Position numbers and translations under genes: made by a program. From Planktothrix agardhii NIES-204 (GTDB taxonomy: Bacteria; Cyanobacteriota; Cyanobacteriia; Cyanobacteriales; Microcoleaceae): a stretch of DNA of 64,000 nt. The notes below the pieces were generated by a model. That model had not been told where the DNA came from. It ran no database searches and saw only the letters and a list, made by a program, of their open reading frames with translations. Of the stretch, positions 33,624 to 43,000 are shown piece by piece. The DNA is taken from the NCBI GenBank assembly GCA_003609755.1, contig AP017991.1, positions 4,513,001 to 4,577,000 of the forward strand, read 5' to 3'. Every line of letters starts with the position of its first letter. The stretch's first letter is position 1.

Positions 33624-34949
33624 TTAACTTACCCAAAGATGTTGGGCAAAGCGAATTGAAAAACTAATCAGTAAGAGGGCAAAAAATCCCAAGGTTAGAT
33701 AACCCCAACGGCGATGATGGGATAACATCACTCCTAACGCTAAACTAATAGAAATAATACCATAGGTTAAACGACTTAGAGAAATTGTACCCCCAGAGGC
33801 TAATAATAAACCCAAGGCAAAAAAGCCATAATTAACCGATACTAAACTAAGTTCATGGCGTAAATACCAGAGTAAATAAACTCCTCCCAAAATAATAGTT
33901 GTATTCAGGAAAGGATCACCAGCAATTAGCCATAAAATGATGATTAATAAAAATAAACTATAATCAAATTTTGCCTTTCCTAATTGATGCCGATAACGCC
34001 AAATACAATATCCTATTATAGCAATTATTATCACTAAAAGTGGATGCCAAGGGTCAACAATTGTGCCTTGTTTCCAATTTTGAGAACCGATCAAAATTTG
34101 CATAATCATTTTTAACCATCCCTGACTATCAAATCCAGTTTGGCGTTGCCATTGGGTATGTTGGACGGTAATAAAAGCAATGGGATTATTGAATTTAATC
34201 CAACAATATAGGCTATAAAATAATAACCCACCGCCACTTAATAAGCCAGATAAATATGCGATCGCAGGCTTTCGTTTTTGCCAGGATGTAATTAAAAAAG
34301 CTGGTATTAAAGCCAGTCCAGTAATGCGGGTTGCCGTGGCTAAACTGCCCCATAAAATCACTTGAGGATATTTTTTTAAATCAAATGCTCGGAGGGCGGC
34401 GGTACTCAGAAATAAAAACAAACCTTCGGTATAAATAACACTCCCAAAAATAGATAACGGACACCAAGCTAAAACAGCCGTTGCCCAACGGGCAGCTTGG
34501 GAATTATTGGTAATTTCCACCCATTTATAGAGTAAAATCAAAGCAGCAAAAAAAGCAAAATTATTAATTAAAGTTCCCGACACTTCAAAAGATAAACCTA
34601 AATTCATTAACCCACGAATTAATAAAGGAAATAGGGGAAAAAACGCCACATTACCACCGGGTTCTGTCTGATTAATTACTTCATATCCAGAGGTAGCAAT
34701 ACCCTGATATAAGGGACTATCCCAAGCCGAAAATATCTGCCAACCCCAGGCAATTTTTACCGTTTCTGTTTCCGAGGAAACTTGCTGCAATTGGGCTATT
34801 ATAAAAAAAACTAATAAAATAAGACTGCGACTAAGTACCCCCATGGTGATGGCAAAAATCACGCCTTGGGATTGACAAAATTGGCTGATTTGGATTAAAT
34901 AATACCTTAACTTTGCTAGAATTTGAGTTAGACTATTAATTAAATTCAT
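33624..34949 (-). CDS. PIG-V-like mannosyltransferase family membrane protein
   Basis: A 441-residue membrane protein with about ten helices. The first loop contains WDSPLYQGIATSGYE then FFPLFPLLIRGL, which is the WD..Y and FFPLYP signature of the GPI mannosyltransferase II (PIG-V) family as found in bacteria. Further on TRITGLALIPAF and HTQWQRQTGF also fit. The donor is expected to be a polyprenyl-phosphate sugar (family knowledge). It is probably co-transcribed with the DUF2079 gene downstream. The start MNLINSLTQILAKLRYYL precedes the first helix. Confidence 0.83.
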   Translation of the reverse strand: MNLINSLTQILAKLRYYLIQISQFCQSQGVIFAITMGVLSRSLILLVFFIIAQLQQVSSETETVKIAWGWQIFSAWDSPLYQGIATSGYEVINQTEPGGNVAFFPLFPLLIRGLMNLGLSFEVSGTLINNFAFFAALILLYKWVEITNNSQAARWATAVLAWCPLSIFGSVIYTEGLFLFLSTAALRAFDLKKYPQVILWGSLATATRITGLALIPAFLITSWQKRKPAIAYLSGLLSGGGLLFYSLYCWIKFNNPIAFITVQHTQWQRQTGFDSQGWLKMIMQILIGSQNWKQGTIVDPWHPLLVIIIAIIGYCIWRYRHQLGKAKFDYSLFLLIIILWLIAGDPFLNTTIILGGVYLLWYLRHELSLVSVNYGFFALGLLLASGGTISLSRLTYGIISISLALGVMLSHHRRWGYLTLGFFALLLISFSIRFAQHLWVS

Positions 34950-35087
34950 CGGTTAAATTTTCTGCCCCGTGTACGGGTGAATAATTATTGGTTTTAGTTT
35001 ATAATTAAAGTAATTGTATCAAGAATGAGGCAATTATAAATCGGTTGTAATCATTAAAAGCTATTGTCCCCATTACCCATTACCTAT

Positions 35088-35152
35088 CACGGATTTAAGC
35101 AGATTACACAGATTAAAATCCGTGAAATCCGTGAAATCCTCTTAAATCCGTG
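35088..35152. repeat. Element with perfect 12-base inverted repeat (CACGGATTTAAG)
   Basis: The ends CACGGATTTAAG (35088-35099) and CTTAAATCCGTG (35141-35152) are exact complements, and two more AAATCCGTG units lie between. A degenerate copy is at 4140-4180. It lies 65 bases before the AI-2E-family gene. Confidence 0.65.
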
Positions 35153-35217
35153 ATCCTATTTCCTGTTATGCCAAAATAGGGTAAACTACTGTAGGTTTTC
35201 AGGTTTCGATTTTTCCC

Positions 35218-36297
35218 ATGAGCAATTCTGTATTTTCACCCTTACAAAATCGTTTACTCACTTGTTTGCTTATTTTAGTAGTGGGTTGGTTAAGTTTTCA
35301 ATTATTAGGTTATGTTGGAGAGTTAATTAGTTTATTAGTAACCTCTGGATTAATTGCTTTTTTACTTAACTATGCAGTGGCAAAATTAGAGCGCTTTATT
35401 CCTAGGGGAATAGCGGCAGCTTTAGTCTATTTAGTTGCTATTTTAACCTTTGTAATTATTGGGTTAACTATTGTCCCTCCGGTCTTTAATCAAGGACGAC
35501 AATTGATCACACGCTTACCAGAATTAATTGAATCAGGACGACAACAGTTAGCTGAATTTCAAGTCTGGAGTGTTGACCGTAATTTACCCTTTGATGTGGG
35601 GATTTTACAACAACAACTGTTATCTAAAATTCAGGGAACCATTGAACCTATTTTTGCCGGAAGTTTGGGGATAGTTTTAGGAACCTTTAATTGGTTTTTT
35701 GACTTAATTTTTATCTTGGTAATTGCCTTTTATATGTTATTAGATGGGGAGCGGTTATGGAAAATTTTAATCACTATTCTATCCCCACAAATTCGAGAAG
35801 TGATCACGATTTCCTTAAAACGAAATTTGAAAAAATTTGTCCTGGGACAAACCTTGCAAGGAATATTTATGACATCCATTTTAACCGTTGCCTTTTTTAT
35901 GCTTAAAGTTCCCTATTTCCTATTATTTGCAGTTGTGATTGGATTACTGGAAATTATTCCCTTTGTGGGGGCAACATTAGGCATTGGAAGTGTCACTTTT
36001 ATTGTAGCTTTTATTGATTGGTGGATGGCTTTACAGGTGTTAGCAGTTGCCGTTTCCGTTCAACAAGTGAAGGATAATATTGTTGCTCCTCGAATTATGG
36101 GGGATTTAACTGGATTAAGCCCCGTTGTTATTTTCAGCGCTTTATTATTAGGAGGAAAAATTGGGGGATTATTAGGATTTATTCTGGCAATTCCCATGGC
36201 AGGAGTAATTAAAAGTATCGTTGAGGTAGTTTTTGATCCGACTTTACCCCCTCAAACGGGTTCATTTTTTTATAATCCCTTAAACCCACAGGAATAG
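35218..36297 (+). CDS. AI-2E family (PerM-like) transporter
   Basis: A 359-residue membrane protein with the typical arrangement: two helices at the N-terminus, a long amphipathic segment of about 70 residues (LITRLPELIESGRQQLAEF), then four to five helices including VIGLLEIIPFVGATLG and the family motif QQVKDNIVAPRIMGDLTGLSPVVIFSALLLGGKIGGLLGF. The family was named for quorum-signal export, but most members have other or unknown roles, such as Na+/H+ exchange. No regulator is near. The ATG at 35218 is the first start. Confidence 0.9.
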   Translation: MSNSVFSPLQNRLLTCLLILVVGWLSFQLLGYVGELISLLVTSGLIAFLLNYAVAKLERFIPRGIAAALVYLVAILTFVIIGLTIVPPVFNQGRQLITRLPELIESGRQQLAEFQVWSVDRNLPFDVGILQQQLLSKIQGTIEPIFAGSLGIVLGTFNWFFDLIFILVIAFYMLLDGERLWKILITILSPQIREVITISLKRNLKKFVLGQTLQGIFMTSILTVAFFMLKVPYFLLFAVVIGLLEIIPFVGATLGIGSVTFIVAFIDWWMALQVLAVAVSVQQVKDNIVAPRIMGDLTGLSPVVIFSALLLGGKIGGLLGFILAIPMAGVIKSIVEVVFDPTLPPQTGSFFYNPLNPQE

Positions 36298-36379
36298 GTA
36301 ATGGGTAATAGGTAATGGGGAAAATGTTTTCAAAAATAGAGATGAATTTTATTGTTTTGAGAGTGAAAAAAGCTGAACT

Positions 36380-37447
36380 ATGAAATGGTGGCAACGACTG
36401 AAAACGAATCCTTTAGCTCAATTTGGGGCTGGAATTTTACTGTTATTTTATTTAGTGGTAATTGCGGCAAATTTTGTTGCACCCTATAGTCCTTATGAAT
36501 CCCAACTTAACGCTTCTTTATTACCCCCAACCCAAATTTATTGGTATGATCAAAAAGGGCAATGGATAGGCCCCCATGTTTATCCCACTACTCAAGGCCC
36601 GGTTGATATTGAAACCGGAAAACGTGAAATTAATCTTGATAAAAGTCAGCCTAGTCCAGTGCGATTTTTTGTGCCGGGAGAACCCTATAAAATTCTAGGA
36701 ATCATTCCTTTTGATCGTCATTTATTCGGGACTGTAGGGGCTGGAAAAATTAACTTACTCGGCACAGATGAACAAGCTAGAGATCAGTTTAGTCGCCTAG
36801 TTCATGGGGGGCGGGTTAGTCTGAGTATTGGATTAGTAGGAATTATGATTTCTTTCCCACTAGGAATGATTTTTGGGGGAATTTCTGGCTATTTTGGCGG
36901 ATGGTTAGATAGCTTAATTATGCGAATTGTTGAAGTTTTAATGACGATTCCGGGGTTATATTTATTGGTGGCATTAGCAGCCGTTTTACCTCCACAAATT
37001 AGCAGTACCCAGCGTTTTTTGTTAATTGTGGTGATTATTTCTTTTATTAGTTGGGCTGGTTTAGCGCGGGTGATTCGAGGGCAGGTTTTATCAATTAAGG
37101 AACAACAATTTGTGCAAGCATCAAGGGCAATTGGTGCCAGTCCGTTGTATATTATTACCCGTCATGTTCTGCCCCAAACGGCTACTTATTTGATTATTTC
37201 TGCTACCTTAGCGATTCCTAGTTTTATTATTTCAGAATCGGTTTTAAGTTTAATTGGATTAGGAATCCAACCCCCCGATCCCTCCTGGGGAAATTTACTT
37301 TCTTCTGCTACCAATGCCTCAATTTTGGTCTTGCAACCTTGGTTAATTTGGCCGCCTGCCATTTTAATTATTTTGACGGTTTTAGCCTTTAATTTATTAG
37401 GAGATGGGTTAAGAGATGCCCTTGATCCGCGCAGTATTCAACGATAA
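36380..37447 (+). CDS. Oligopeptide/dipeptide ABC transporter permease (DppC/OppC type)
   Basis: A 355-residue inner-membrane permease with an N-terminal helix (FGAGILLLFYLVVIAANF), an insert of about 100 residues (about 40-135) facing outside, and five helices. The EAA loop is VIRGQVLSIKEQQFVQASRAIGASPLYIITRHVLPQ and the C-terminal motif is LLGDGLRDALDPRS, both characteristic of the C-type permeases. In cyanobacteria this family often acts with separate binding-protein and ATPase genes elsewhere, and none is near here. It lies 82 bases after the AI-2E-type gene. Confidence 0.91.
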   Translation: MKWWQRLKTNPLAQFGAGILLLFYLVVIAANFVAPYSPYESQLNASLLPPTQIYWYDQKGQWIGPHVYPTTQGPVDIETGKREINLDKSQPSPVRFFVPGEPYKILGIIPFDRHLFGTVGAGKINLLGTDEQARDQFSRLVHGGRVSLSIGLVGIMISFPLGMIFGGISGYFGGWLDSLIMRIVEVLMTIPGLYLLVALAAVLPPQISSTQRFLLIVVIISFISWAGLARVIRGQVLSIKEQQFVQASRAIGASPLYIITRHVLPQTATYLIISATLAIPSFIISESVLSLIGLGIQPPDPSWGNLLSSATNASILVLQPWLIWPPAILIILTVLAFNLLGDGLRDALDPRSIQR

Positions 37448-37528
37448 TAGATTATGATACTGACAACTTTTCGAGGAATTAGAAATCAGGTTAGCTATGA
37501 TAGGGATGAACCCTGTTGCAACACCAAA

Positions 37529-37783
37529 ATGAGTATTAATCTCACCTCTGACCAAGAACAATTTATTCAAACTCAACTGGAATCTGGGAAATATCAAACC
37601 CCTGAACAAGTCATCTCAACTGCGTTGCGCCTACTGGATGAATGGCAAAGGGATGAGGCAGAATGGGCTCAAGATGTGGCAGCTAAAATCGATGCTGCCG
37701 TATCCGCCACTGAAGAAAATCCTCCCCTTGATGGTGAGACTTTTATTAATGAGATTTTAGAACGGTTTAAGCTAAACCATTAG
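37529..37783 (+). CDS. ParD-like (CopG/RHH) antitoxin
   Basis: An 84-residue protein from ATG 37529: MSINLTSDQEQFIQTQLESG is the ribbon-helix-helix start of ParD-family antitoxins, followed by KYQTPEQVISTALRLLDEW and a charged tail that binds the toxin. A longer frame opens upstream at 37454 but its extra 25 residues look random. The ParE gene follows after 9 bases and is broken, so the antitoxin is now an orphan. Confidence 0.85.
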   Translation: MSINLTSDQEQFIQTQLESGKYQTPEQVISTALRLLDEWQRDEAEWAQDVAAKIDAAVSATEENPPLDGETFINEILERFKLNH

Positions 37784-37792
37784 GATGCAACG

Positions 37793-38090
37793 ATGAGTCG
37801 CTATGTTATCAACATTCTAGCCAGCCATGACCTCAACGAGATTGCTGAGTATTTTGCCAATAACAACGTAGAAGCAGGAGAGCAGTTTTTCCAAGAGTTT
37901 AATCGCTGCTGTTAACAACTGGTAAATTTTCCTAATTCTGGTAAAAGTTATGCAGAAATTCGTCCCTATCTCCGAGGATTATCTATCATTCAAGGGTTAT
38001 ATTATCTTTTACCAAGTTTTAGATGATGGGGTTGAGATATTACGAGTTTTGAGTGGTCGGCGAAACTTTACCACTTTTTTTCGGGGATAA
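37793..38090 (+). pseudogene. ParE-type toxin, stop and frameshift
   Basis: The frame starts at ATG 37793 as MSRYVINILASHDLNEIAEY and continues ..FFQEFNRCC, then meets TAA at 37912-37914. Past it the same frame reads QLVNFPNSGKSYAEIRPYLR, then a +1 shift near 38000 is needed to read YIIFYQVLDDGVEILRVLSG and NFTTFFSG-like end to TAA 38090. So there are at least two disabling changes in an otherwise full-length toxin of about 98 residues. ParE toxins poison gyrase. Confidence 0.85.
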
Positions 38091-38452
38091 ATATTGTCTC
38101 TAAAAACAAAAGCATTTGCATCTTCTACAATTTGGCTAAGGATTAGATTACTCATTGCTGCTTCTATAAATTAGAAATCATGGAATAATAATGCTGCTCT
38201 TTAGGACAAGTTAACAGGCATTCCTTGATTATAGCGAAAGCTCAGGAAAGGTATACGAGAGCCATTAATTCCCTTCCTAACACTGTTTTCGATATCTAAA
38301 ATTACTTTTTGAATTCCATGATCATGGAAAATATGATAACATAAATATCTAATAACTGGGTACAAATTAATTTGTAGATGACGGCACTTAAAAGTGCCTG
38401 CGTCGCGTTTCATCCCACGGCTGAAGCCAGTGGGCTTTCACTCTCCCACCCT
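38091..38452 (-). mobile_element. Remnant with IS200/IS605-like terminal hairpin, no transposase
   Basis: This 362-base stretch ends at about 38452 where the HD-GYP remnant breaks off. At 38414-38434 the sequence CCCACGGCT-GA-AGCCAGTGGG folds as a hairpin with one bulged base, the form of IS200/IS605 subterminal palindromes, and it is followed by GGCTTTCACTCTCCC, wording common at such ends in cyanobacteria. A second hairpin, GCACTT-AA-AAGTGC, is at 38384-38397. A 70-codon minus-strand frame (38201-38413) has no recognisable motif and no Y1 or TnpB domain. Left border is not seen. Confidence 0.45.
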
Positions 38453-39132
38453 GGCTTTGTAATAATTTGCGCTTGAATCGGAATATCCAGGGCTGTTAAC
38501 CCGAGTGGATACCCAGTTCCATTCAGTTTTTCATGGTGTCGATTTCCTGGGGTAGCTTTTGGGCAGAATGTTGCAGCAAATGTTCGTATTTTCTCTGAAT
38601 TGATTCTGCTTCTAAGATGCGTTGAGCTAAGGCAAATCGATGACGGATGACTTCTAATTGAGTAGGATAGAGTTTTTTGGGTTTAGTTAAAATCGCTTCG
38701 GGAACCCCGACTTTTCCAAAATCATGTAATAGGGCTGCATAGCGTAATTCTTGCAATTGACGCTCACTAAATGTAATTTCAGAGAGGGAACCAAAGTTAG
38801 TTTGACTCACTTCTTGACTCAAACGAACGGCTAATTCTGCAACTCTTTCTGAGTGACCACAGGTGCAAGGATCGCGGGCTTCAATCACTTCTACCGATGC
38901 TTTAACAAACCCCTCAAATAAATGTTCAATACTTTCTTGTAAATGATTTCTTTCAATCGAAATAGCAGCCTGGGAAGCCAGCGATCGCAAAATTCGCTCC
39001 TCCCATTTAGAATAGGATTTTGTTGCTTAAATCTTCAGTTCCAGATAAGGCAGTACCAATATCGAGAAGTTTCTCAATCAGTTCCGCTTGTTCATCAAAT
39101 TCAGGCAAGAACTTGGGGTTATTAAAAATCAT
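38453..39132 (-). pseudogene. GAF/HD-GYP cyclic-di-GMP phosphodiesterase gene, several deletions
   Basis: On the minus strand the gene starts at ATG 39132 (MIFNNPKFLPEFDEQAELI) and after about 40 codons jumps, out of frame, to YSKWEERILRSLASQAAISI, so most of the GAF domain is lost. The HD-GYP domain then begins (ARDPCTCGHSERVAEL, YAALLHDFGKVGVPE) but after [13 protein letters not shown] it jumps again to [15 protein letters not shown], losing about 100 residues, with a further shift of frame. The remainder ends at about 38453 at the IS-like end. An intact relative would be near 530 residues or more. This is clearly a decaying gene. Confidence 0.82.
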
Positions 39133-39228
39133 CTTTCTTCCACACAGCTAAAGCTGCGAGTTCAAATGGGGGAATAGCAAAGGCACATGGGGTATTCTAT
39201 CATAAAAAAATCGGCAGTATTCTTAAGA

Positions 39229-39510
39229 TTAAAGCAGTGTTGAGATTTGTCGCGCTAGGGCAAAATCTTTTTCGGTTAAGCCCCCAGCATCATGACTGGT
39301 TAAGCTAATGGTCACTTTATTGTAGGAAATTTCTAAATCCGGGTGATGTCCAGCCGTTTCCGCAGGTTCAACAAGTTTGTTCACAAATGCAATCGCTTCA
39401 ATAAAATCTTTAAAGGTTTTGACTATTTTTAAATGCTTTCCTTCCACTTTCCAGTCGGGAATTTGACTAGAAAGTTCTTGAATTTGGCTAGAATTGAGTA
39501 GTGCAACCAT
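39229..39510 (-). CDS. 4a-hydroxytetrahydrobiopterin dehydratase (pterin-4-alpha-carbinolamine dehydratase)
   Basis: A 93-residue protein with the PCD/DCoH fold. The active-site motif is AGHHPDLEISYNKVTISLTSHDAGGLTEKD, where the two adjacent His and the later His are the catalytic ones. PCD recycles the pterin cofactor of aromatic amino-acid hydroxylases; in cyanobacteria and plants it may also have a role in the pterin pool or carboxysome-linked functions. The upstream 515 bases hold an unusual leader (see 39540-39850). ATG 39510 is the clear start. Confidence 0.92.
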   Translation of the reverse strand: MVALLNSSQIQELSSQIPDWKVEGKHLKIVKTFKDFIEAIAFVNKLVEPAETAGHHPDLEISYNKVTISLTSHDAGGLTEKDFALARQISTLL

Positions 39511-39539
39511 GGGATTATTGGGGATAAAAATAAATTGAT

Positions 39540-39850
39540 TATAAAAAAAATACTATCCGCCCTCACCCAGCCCTGGTTTTAGCCGTTGCCATTCCAGATC
39601 GGGCGAGAGCGGTAAGCGCGGGTCTCTTGAATCGGAACCTGACTGCCGGAAGATCACTCTAATAAGTCCGGTTATCTAGGTCAACAAGTGTCCTAAAAGA
39701 ACACAAACTTAGCACTAGAGGACAGCCCCGGCGCACAGCCGGCATTTTCCAATCAAGTGACCCATGGGTTTACTACCTTCAATCATGGGCATCACCTCCT
39801 TGATTCCCTAAACGGTTTAATTCGTTTAGTGTTTATGCTTTTTAAGATAA
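39540..39850 (-). promoter_or_regulatory. Structured region upstream of the pterin dehydratase gene
   Basis: This is the main content of the 515-base gap. Relative to its AT-rich neighbours it is visibly GC-rich. On the minus strand it contains, in order, an inverted repeat CTAAACG-8-CGTTTAG (39808-39829), a near-perfect Shine-Dalgarno AAGGAGGTGAT (39791-39801), a 23-codon frame, a CCGGC-GCACA-GCCGG hairpin (about 39728-39742), a TGTCCT/AGGACA pair (near 39689-39724), and a final 150 bases of CG-rich sequence. It may be a leader RNA of the pterin dehydratase gene. I tested it mentally against tmRNA, RNase P, SRP, 6S and common riboswitches and found no match. Confidence 0.35.
39715..39786 (-). 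CDS. Possible 23-residue leader peptide
   Basis: ATG 39786 lies eight bases from the end of GGAGG in an AAGGAGGTGAT site, which is unusually strong for this genome. The frame MIEGSKPMGHLIGKCRLCAG.. ends with TAG at 39715-39717. No family is recognised; the CRLC pair is the only notable motif. It may be a leader peptide for attenuation, or just part of the structured region. Confidence 0.35.
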   Translation of the reverse strand: MIEGSKPMGHLIGKCRLCAGAVL

Positions 39851-39947
39851 CACAATATTTCAGAATTGTACACCCCAATTGGTAAAAAAATCAAATACTT
39901 TCCAGAGGTGAAATTAAGATTTTGCAATCTAACAGATCGCTCATAAT

Positions 39948-40027
39948 TAGGTAATGGGTAATAGGTAAATAGGTAATAGTTAATAGGTAATAGGTAATAG
40001 GTAATAGGTAATTCGTAATTCGTAATT
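39948..40027. repeat. Heptamer tandem repeats (TAGGTAA)n and (ATTCGTA)n
   Basis: About eight imperfect TAGGTAA units run into three copies of AATTCGTA. They reach the stop codon of the large kinase gene at 40026. A shorter TAGGTAATGGGTAA block is at 36297-36318. Confidence 0.8.
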
Positions 40028-43000
40028 ACCCATTACTCATTTTCGATAAACAGCGTTCTAAATAAATTTGAGCCACTTGATCTTGGGGATTGCGATCTAG
40101 ACATTCTTGGAATAACTGTGCCGCCTCTGAGTAACGTTCTAAATAATACTGCATTAATCCATACTCAAAGGTAGTTTTTGTAATTAATTTCCCCGCTTTA
40201 ATTTCGGGTAAATCTGCATCAAACACCTCATAGACAGTAACAGCATCGGATTTTCCTTTGACTTTTACCCGATCAATAATTCTAAACGCATATTGATTAG
40301 CGTCTTCTAAAGCCATAAAAGTCCAATGGGTAATTAATAAAGAAACCCCATAATTTTTAGTTAAATTTTCAATCCGAGAAGCCACATTCACCGAATCACT
40401 AATCACCGTACTATCCAGGCGATTTTTACCCCCGACAATTCCCAACATTAATCCCCCGGTATTAATGCCAATGCCAATTTTAATTGGGGGACGATCGGGG
40501 CGTTGGCGGGTTTCATTATAGTCATTAAGTCGATTAATCATCTCCACTCCAGCTCGTACAGAATCATCGGCAGATCCGCCAAATAATGCCATAATTTCAT
40601 CCCCAATATATTTATCAATAAACCCATAATTATCAACAATTGCAGGCTCCATACGACTTAAAAAAGCATTAATAAATTTAAAATTATCTTCGGGTGTCAT
40701 ATCTTCAGATAGGCTAGTAAAATCCCGAATATCAGCAAATAAAATCGACATTTCTTTTTGAACTGCCGCCCCTAACTGCACTTCTACAATACTTTCATAA
40801 CCCAAAAAAGAAAGAAATTCATGGGGAACAAATCGCGCCGCTGCGTCGGTTAATTCAAATTCAGAATCTAGGGCTTCATCTAAATGAAGATTCAATTCTG
40901 AGAGTTTTTGCATAAATTGAATTCGATCTTCTTCGGCTTTTTTTCGCTCGGTAATATCAACCACAAAACCTTCATAATAAAGTAATTGATTCTGCTCATT
41001 AAATACAGACCGGGCATTTTCAGAAATCCAAATAATACTGCCATCTTTACGATAGGCTTTAAATTCAAATCCTGAAACTTCTCCCTGCTGATCAATTAAT
41101 TGTTTAAAATCCTTTCGCCTTTGGGAATCAACATAAAGTTCTTCTTGAACATTAGTAATCATCGACATTAAATCCCAGGGAGAATCATAACCTAAAATTC
41201 TGGCTAGGGCGGGATTTGCACTAATATAACGTCCGGTGGGTGTAGTTTGAAATAAGCCTTCACTAGCATTTTCAAAAATACTGCGATATTTTTCTTCCGC
41301 CTGTCTTAATGCTTGTTCAGTTTGCTGACGTTTAGTAATATCTTGAAAGGCGAGAATTGCATAGGCTAAATCCCCATGTTCGTCATAGGTTGGTGTCACC
41401 CAATTTTCAATCAAAATGGTTTTATCCCCTTGATTGACTTCTAAAATAAAGGTGGTGTCTTGGGTCGAGTTAGAGAAATTATCATCGGAAATTGGGGCAT
41501 AGGATAGACGGTTTTGAAACCCGTTAAGATAGGCTTGGTAAATATTAGATAAGGCATCACAGACCACTCCAGGAATCACTTTAGTTTTGAGTAATTCCTG
41601 AGCTTTTTGATTGGTATAATAGGGCTTTCCTGTGGGATCTAAAACAGCAACACCCACGGGAATTCCTTCTAAAAATTGTGTCATCTGTCGTTCATTATTT
41701 CTAACCTGGGAATACAGTTTAGCATTATCAATGGAAATTGCAGCTTGAGAAAATAGGATTTTCAGAACTTCTAATCTTTCTGGGGTAAACACTGCGGTTG
41801 TTAAGTTATTTTCAAGATACAGAATTCCAATCAATTTTCCTCTATTTTTAATCGGAGTCATTAAAATAGATCGGGATTGATGATGTTCCAAATAGGGATC
41901 ATGACGATATCGCGGTTCTTGACGAGCATCGGATAAAATCACAAATTCTTGGGTTTGAATCACCGTATTCAGAATTAAAAGCGGTAGGTTTTCACTCTCC
42001 TCTATGGGTAGGGATTTTAATAAGGAATGAATTTCAATGGAGTCCCCATTTAAAGGATTTAAACTAGCGATCGCTTCAATCACTAAGTTGCCCGATTTAA
42101 ACAAAAGAATACAACATTTTTCTGCTCCAGCATTTTGAATCACCACTTGAATTAATCGCCTCAAAAGCTGCTCTAAATCAATTTCTTGAGATAGGGCTTG
42201 AGAGGCTTTGGTCACCGTTGCTAAATCAAGAGCAGCCGAACCCCCATTACTACTTGATATAATTGTTTCTTCGGTATTTGTATTGATTGTGACTCCAGTT
42301 TTAGGGACAATAATTTGTTCCAAAATAGAATCTAACAGTTGAGAATAACGAGATTCTAAAATCTTAACTTTAGCAAAAGCGCCCCAATGAGCATAACCAT
42401 AATAGGCATCAATTAGGTATACCCGAGCAATTTTTTCTTTTCCCCAATCTAAATAAAATTGAGCCGCTAATTCATAACCGAGGGCTTCTTCCTGAATAAA
42501 TTGATGGGTTTGAGCCCAATCGATCGCTTGTTCAAAGGCTTCCATCACTTTAACATAATTCCCTTGAATTCGGTTATATTCGGCTTCTACCAAATAAAAA
42601 TAATGGGAAAAATTTACCGGAGTCAAGGTAGCATAGATTTTTAGTTTTTCAAGATTTAAGGAAATTGTTTCTAAAATACGAGCCTGTTGCTCCCCAGAAT
42701 ATTCAGAATAGAGGGCTAGATTAATTAAAGATTGATAACAGTAAAAAATCGGTAAGAAAATGAAATAGGTTTGTCTATCTAAATATAATTCGGCTTGTTG
42801 ACACCACTCCCGCGCCTGTTGAAATTTCCCTAATCTATAGGTTAAAATCATAAAATTTAAAGCCAATTGGAACGGTATTTCCTGGGAAGAATGTCCAATT
42901 TCACTTATTTTTGGGATTTGGGTTTCAACATAAGAAAAATTCAGTAGGGTTTGGGGATCTAATTTCCCATTTAAAATTTGTAACTTTTGATCATAGTGGG

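Noticed and set aside
38201-38413. 70-codon frame as a transposase fragment
   Set aside because: No Y1 tyrosine, HUH or TnpB motifs are visible; kept only as part of the IS-like remnant.
39785-39805. Plus strand resembles the 3' end of 16S rRNA (ATCACCTCCTT)
   Set aside because: Only about 11 bases match and no rRNA sequence surrounds it; the minus strand reading as a Shine-Dalgarno before an ATG explains it.
39540-39850. tmRNA, RNase P RNA, SRP RNA, 6S RNA or a known riboswitch
   Set aside because: None of the core motifs of these RNAs that I could recall are present on either strand.
39955-40027. Replication origin or iteron array
   Set aside because: The heptamers match dispersed STRR-type repeats found at several other gaps in the window; no DnaA-box cluster or dnaA/dnaN gene is present.
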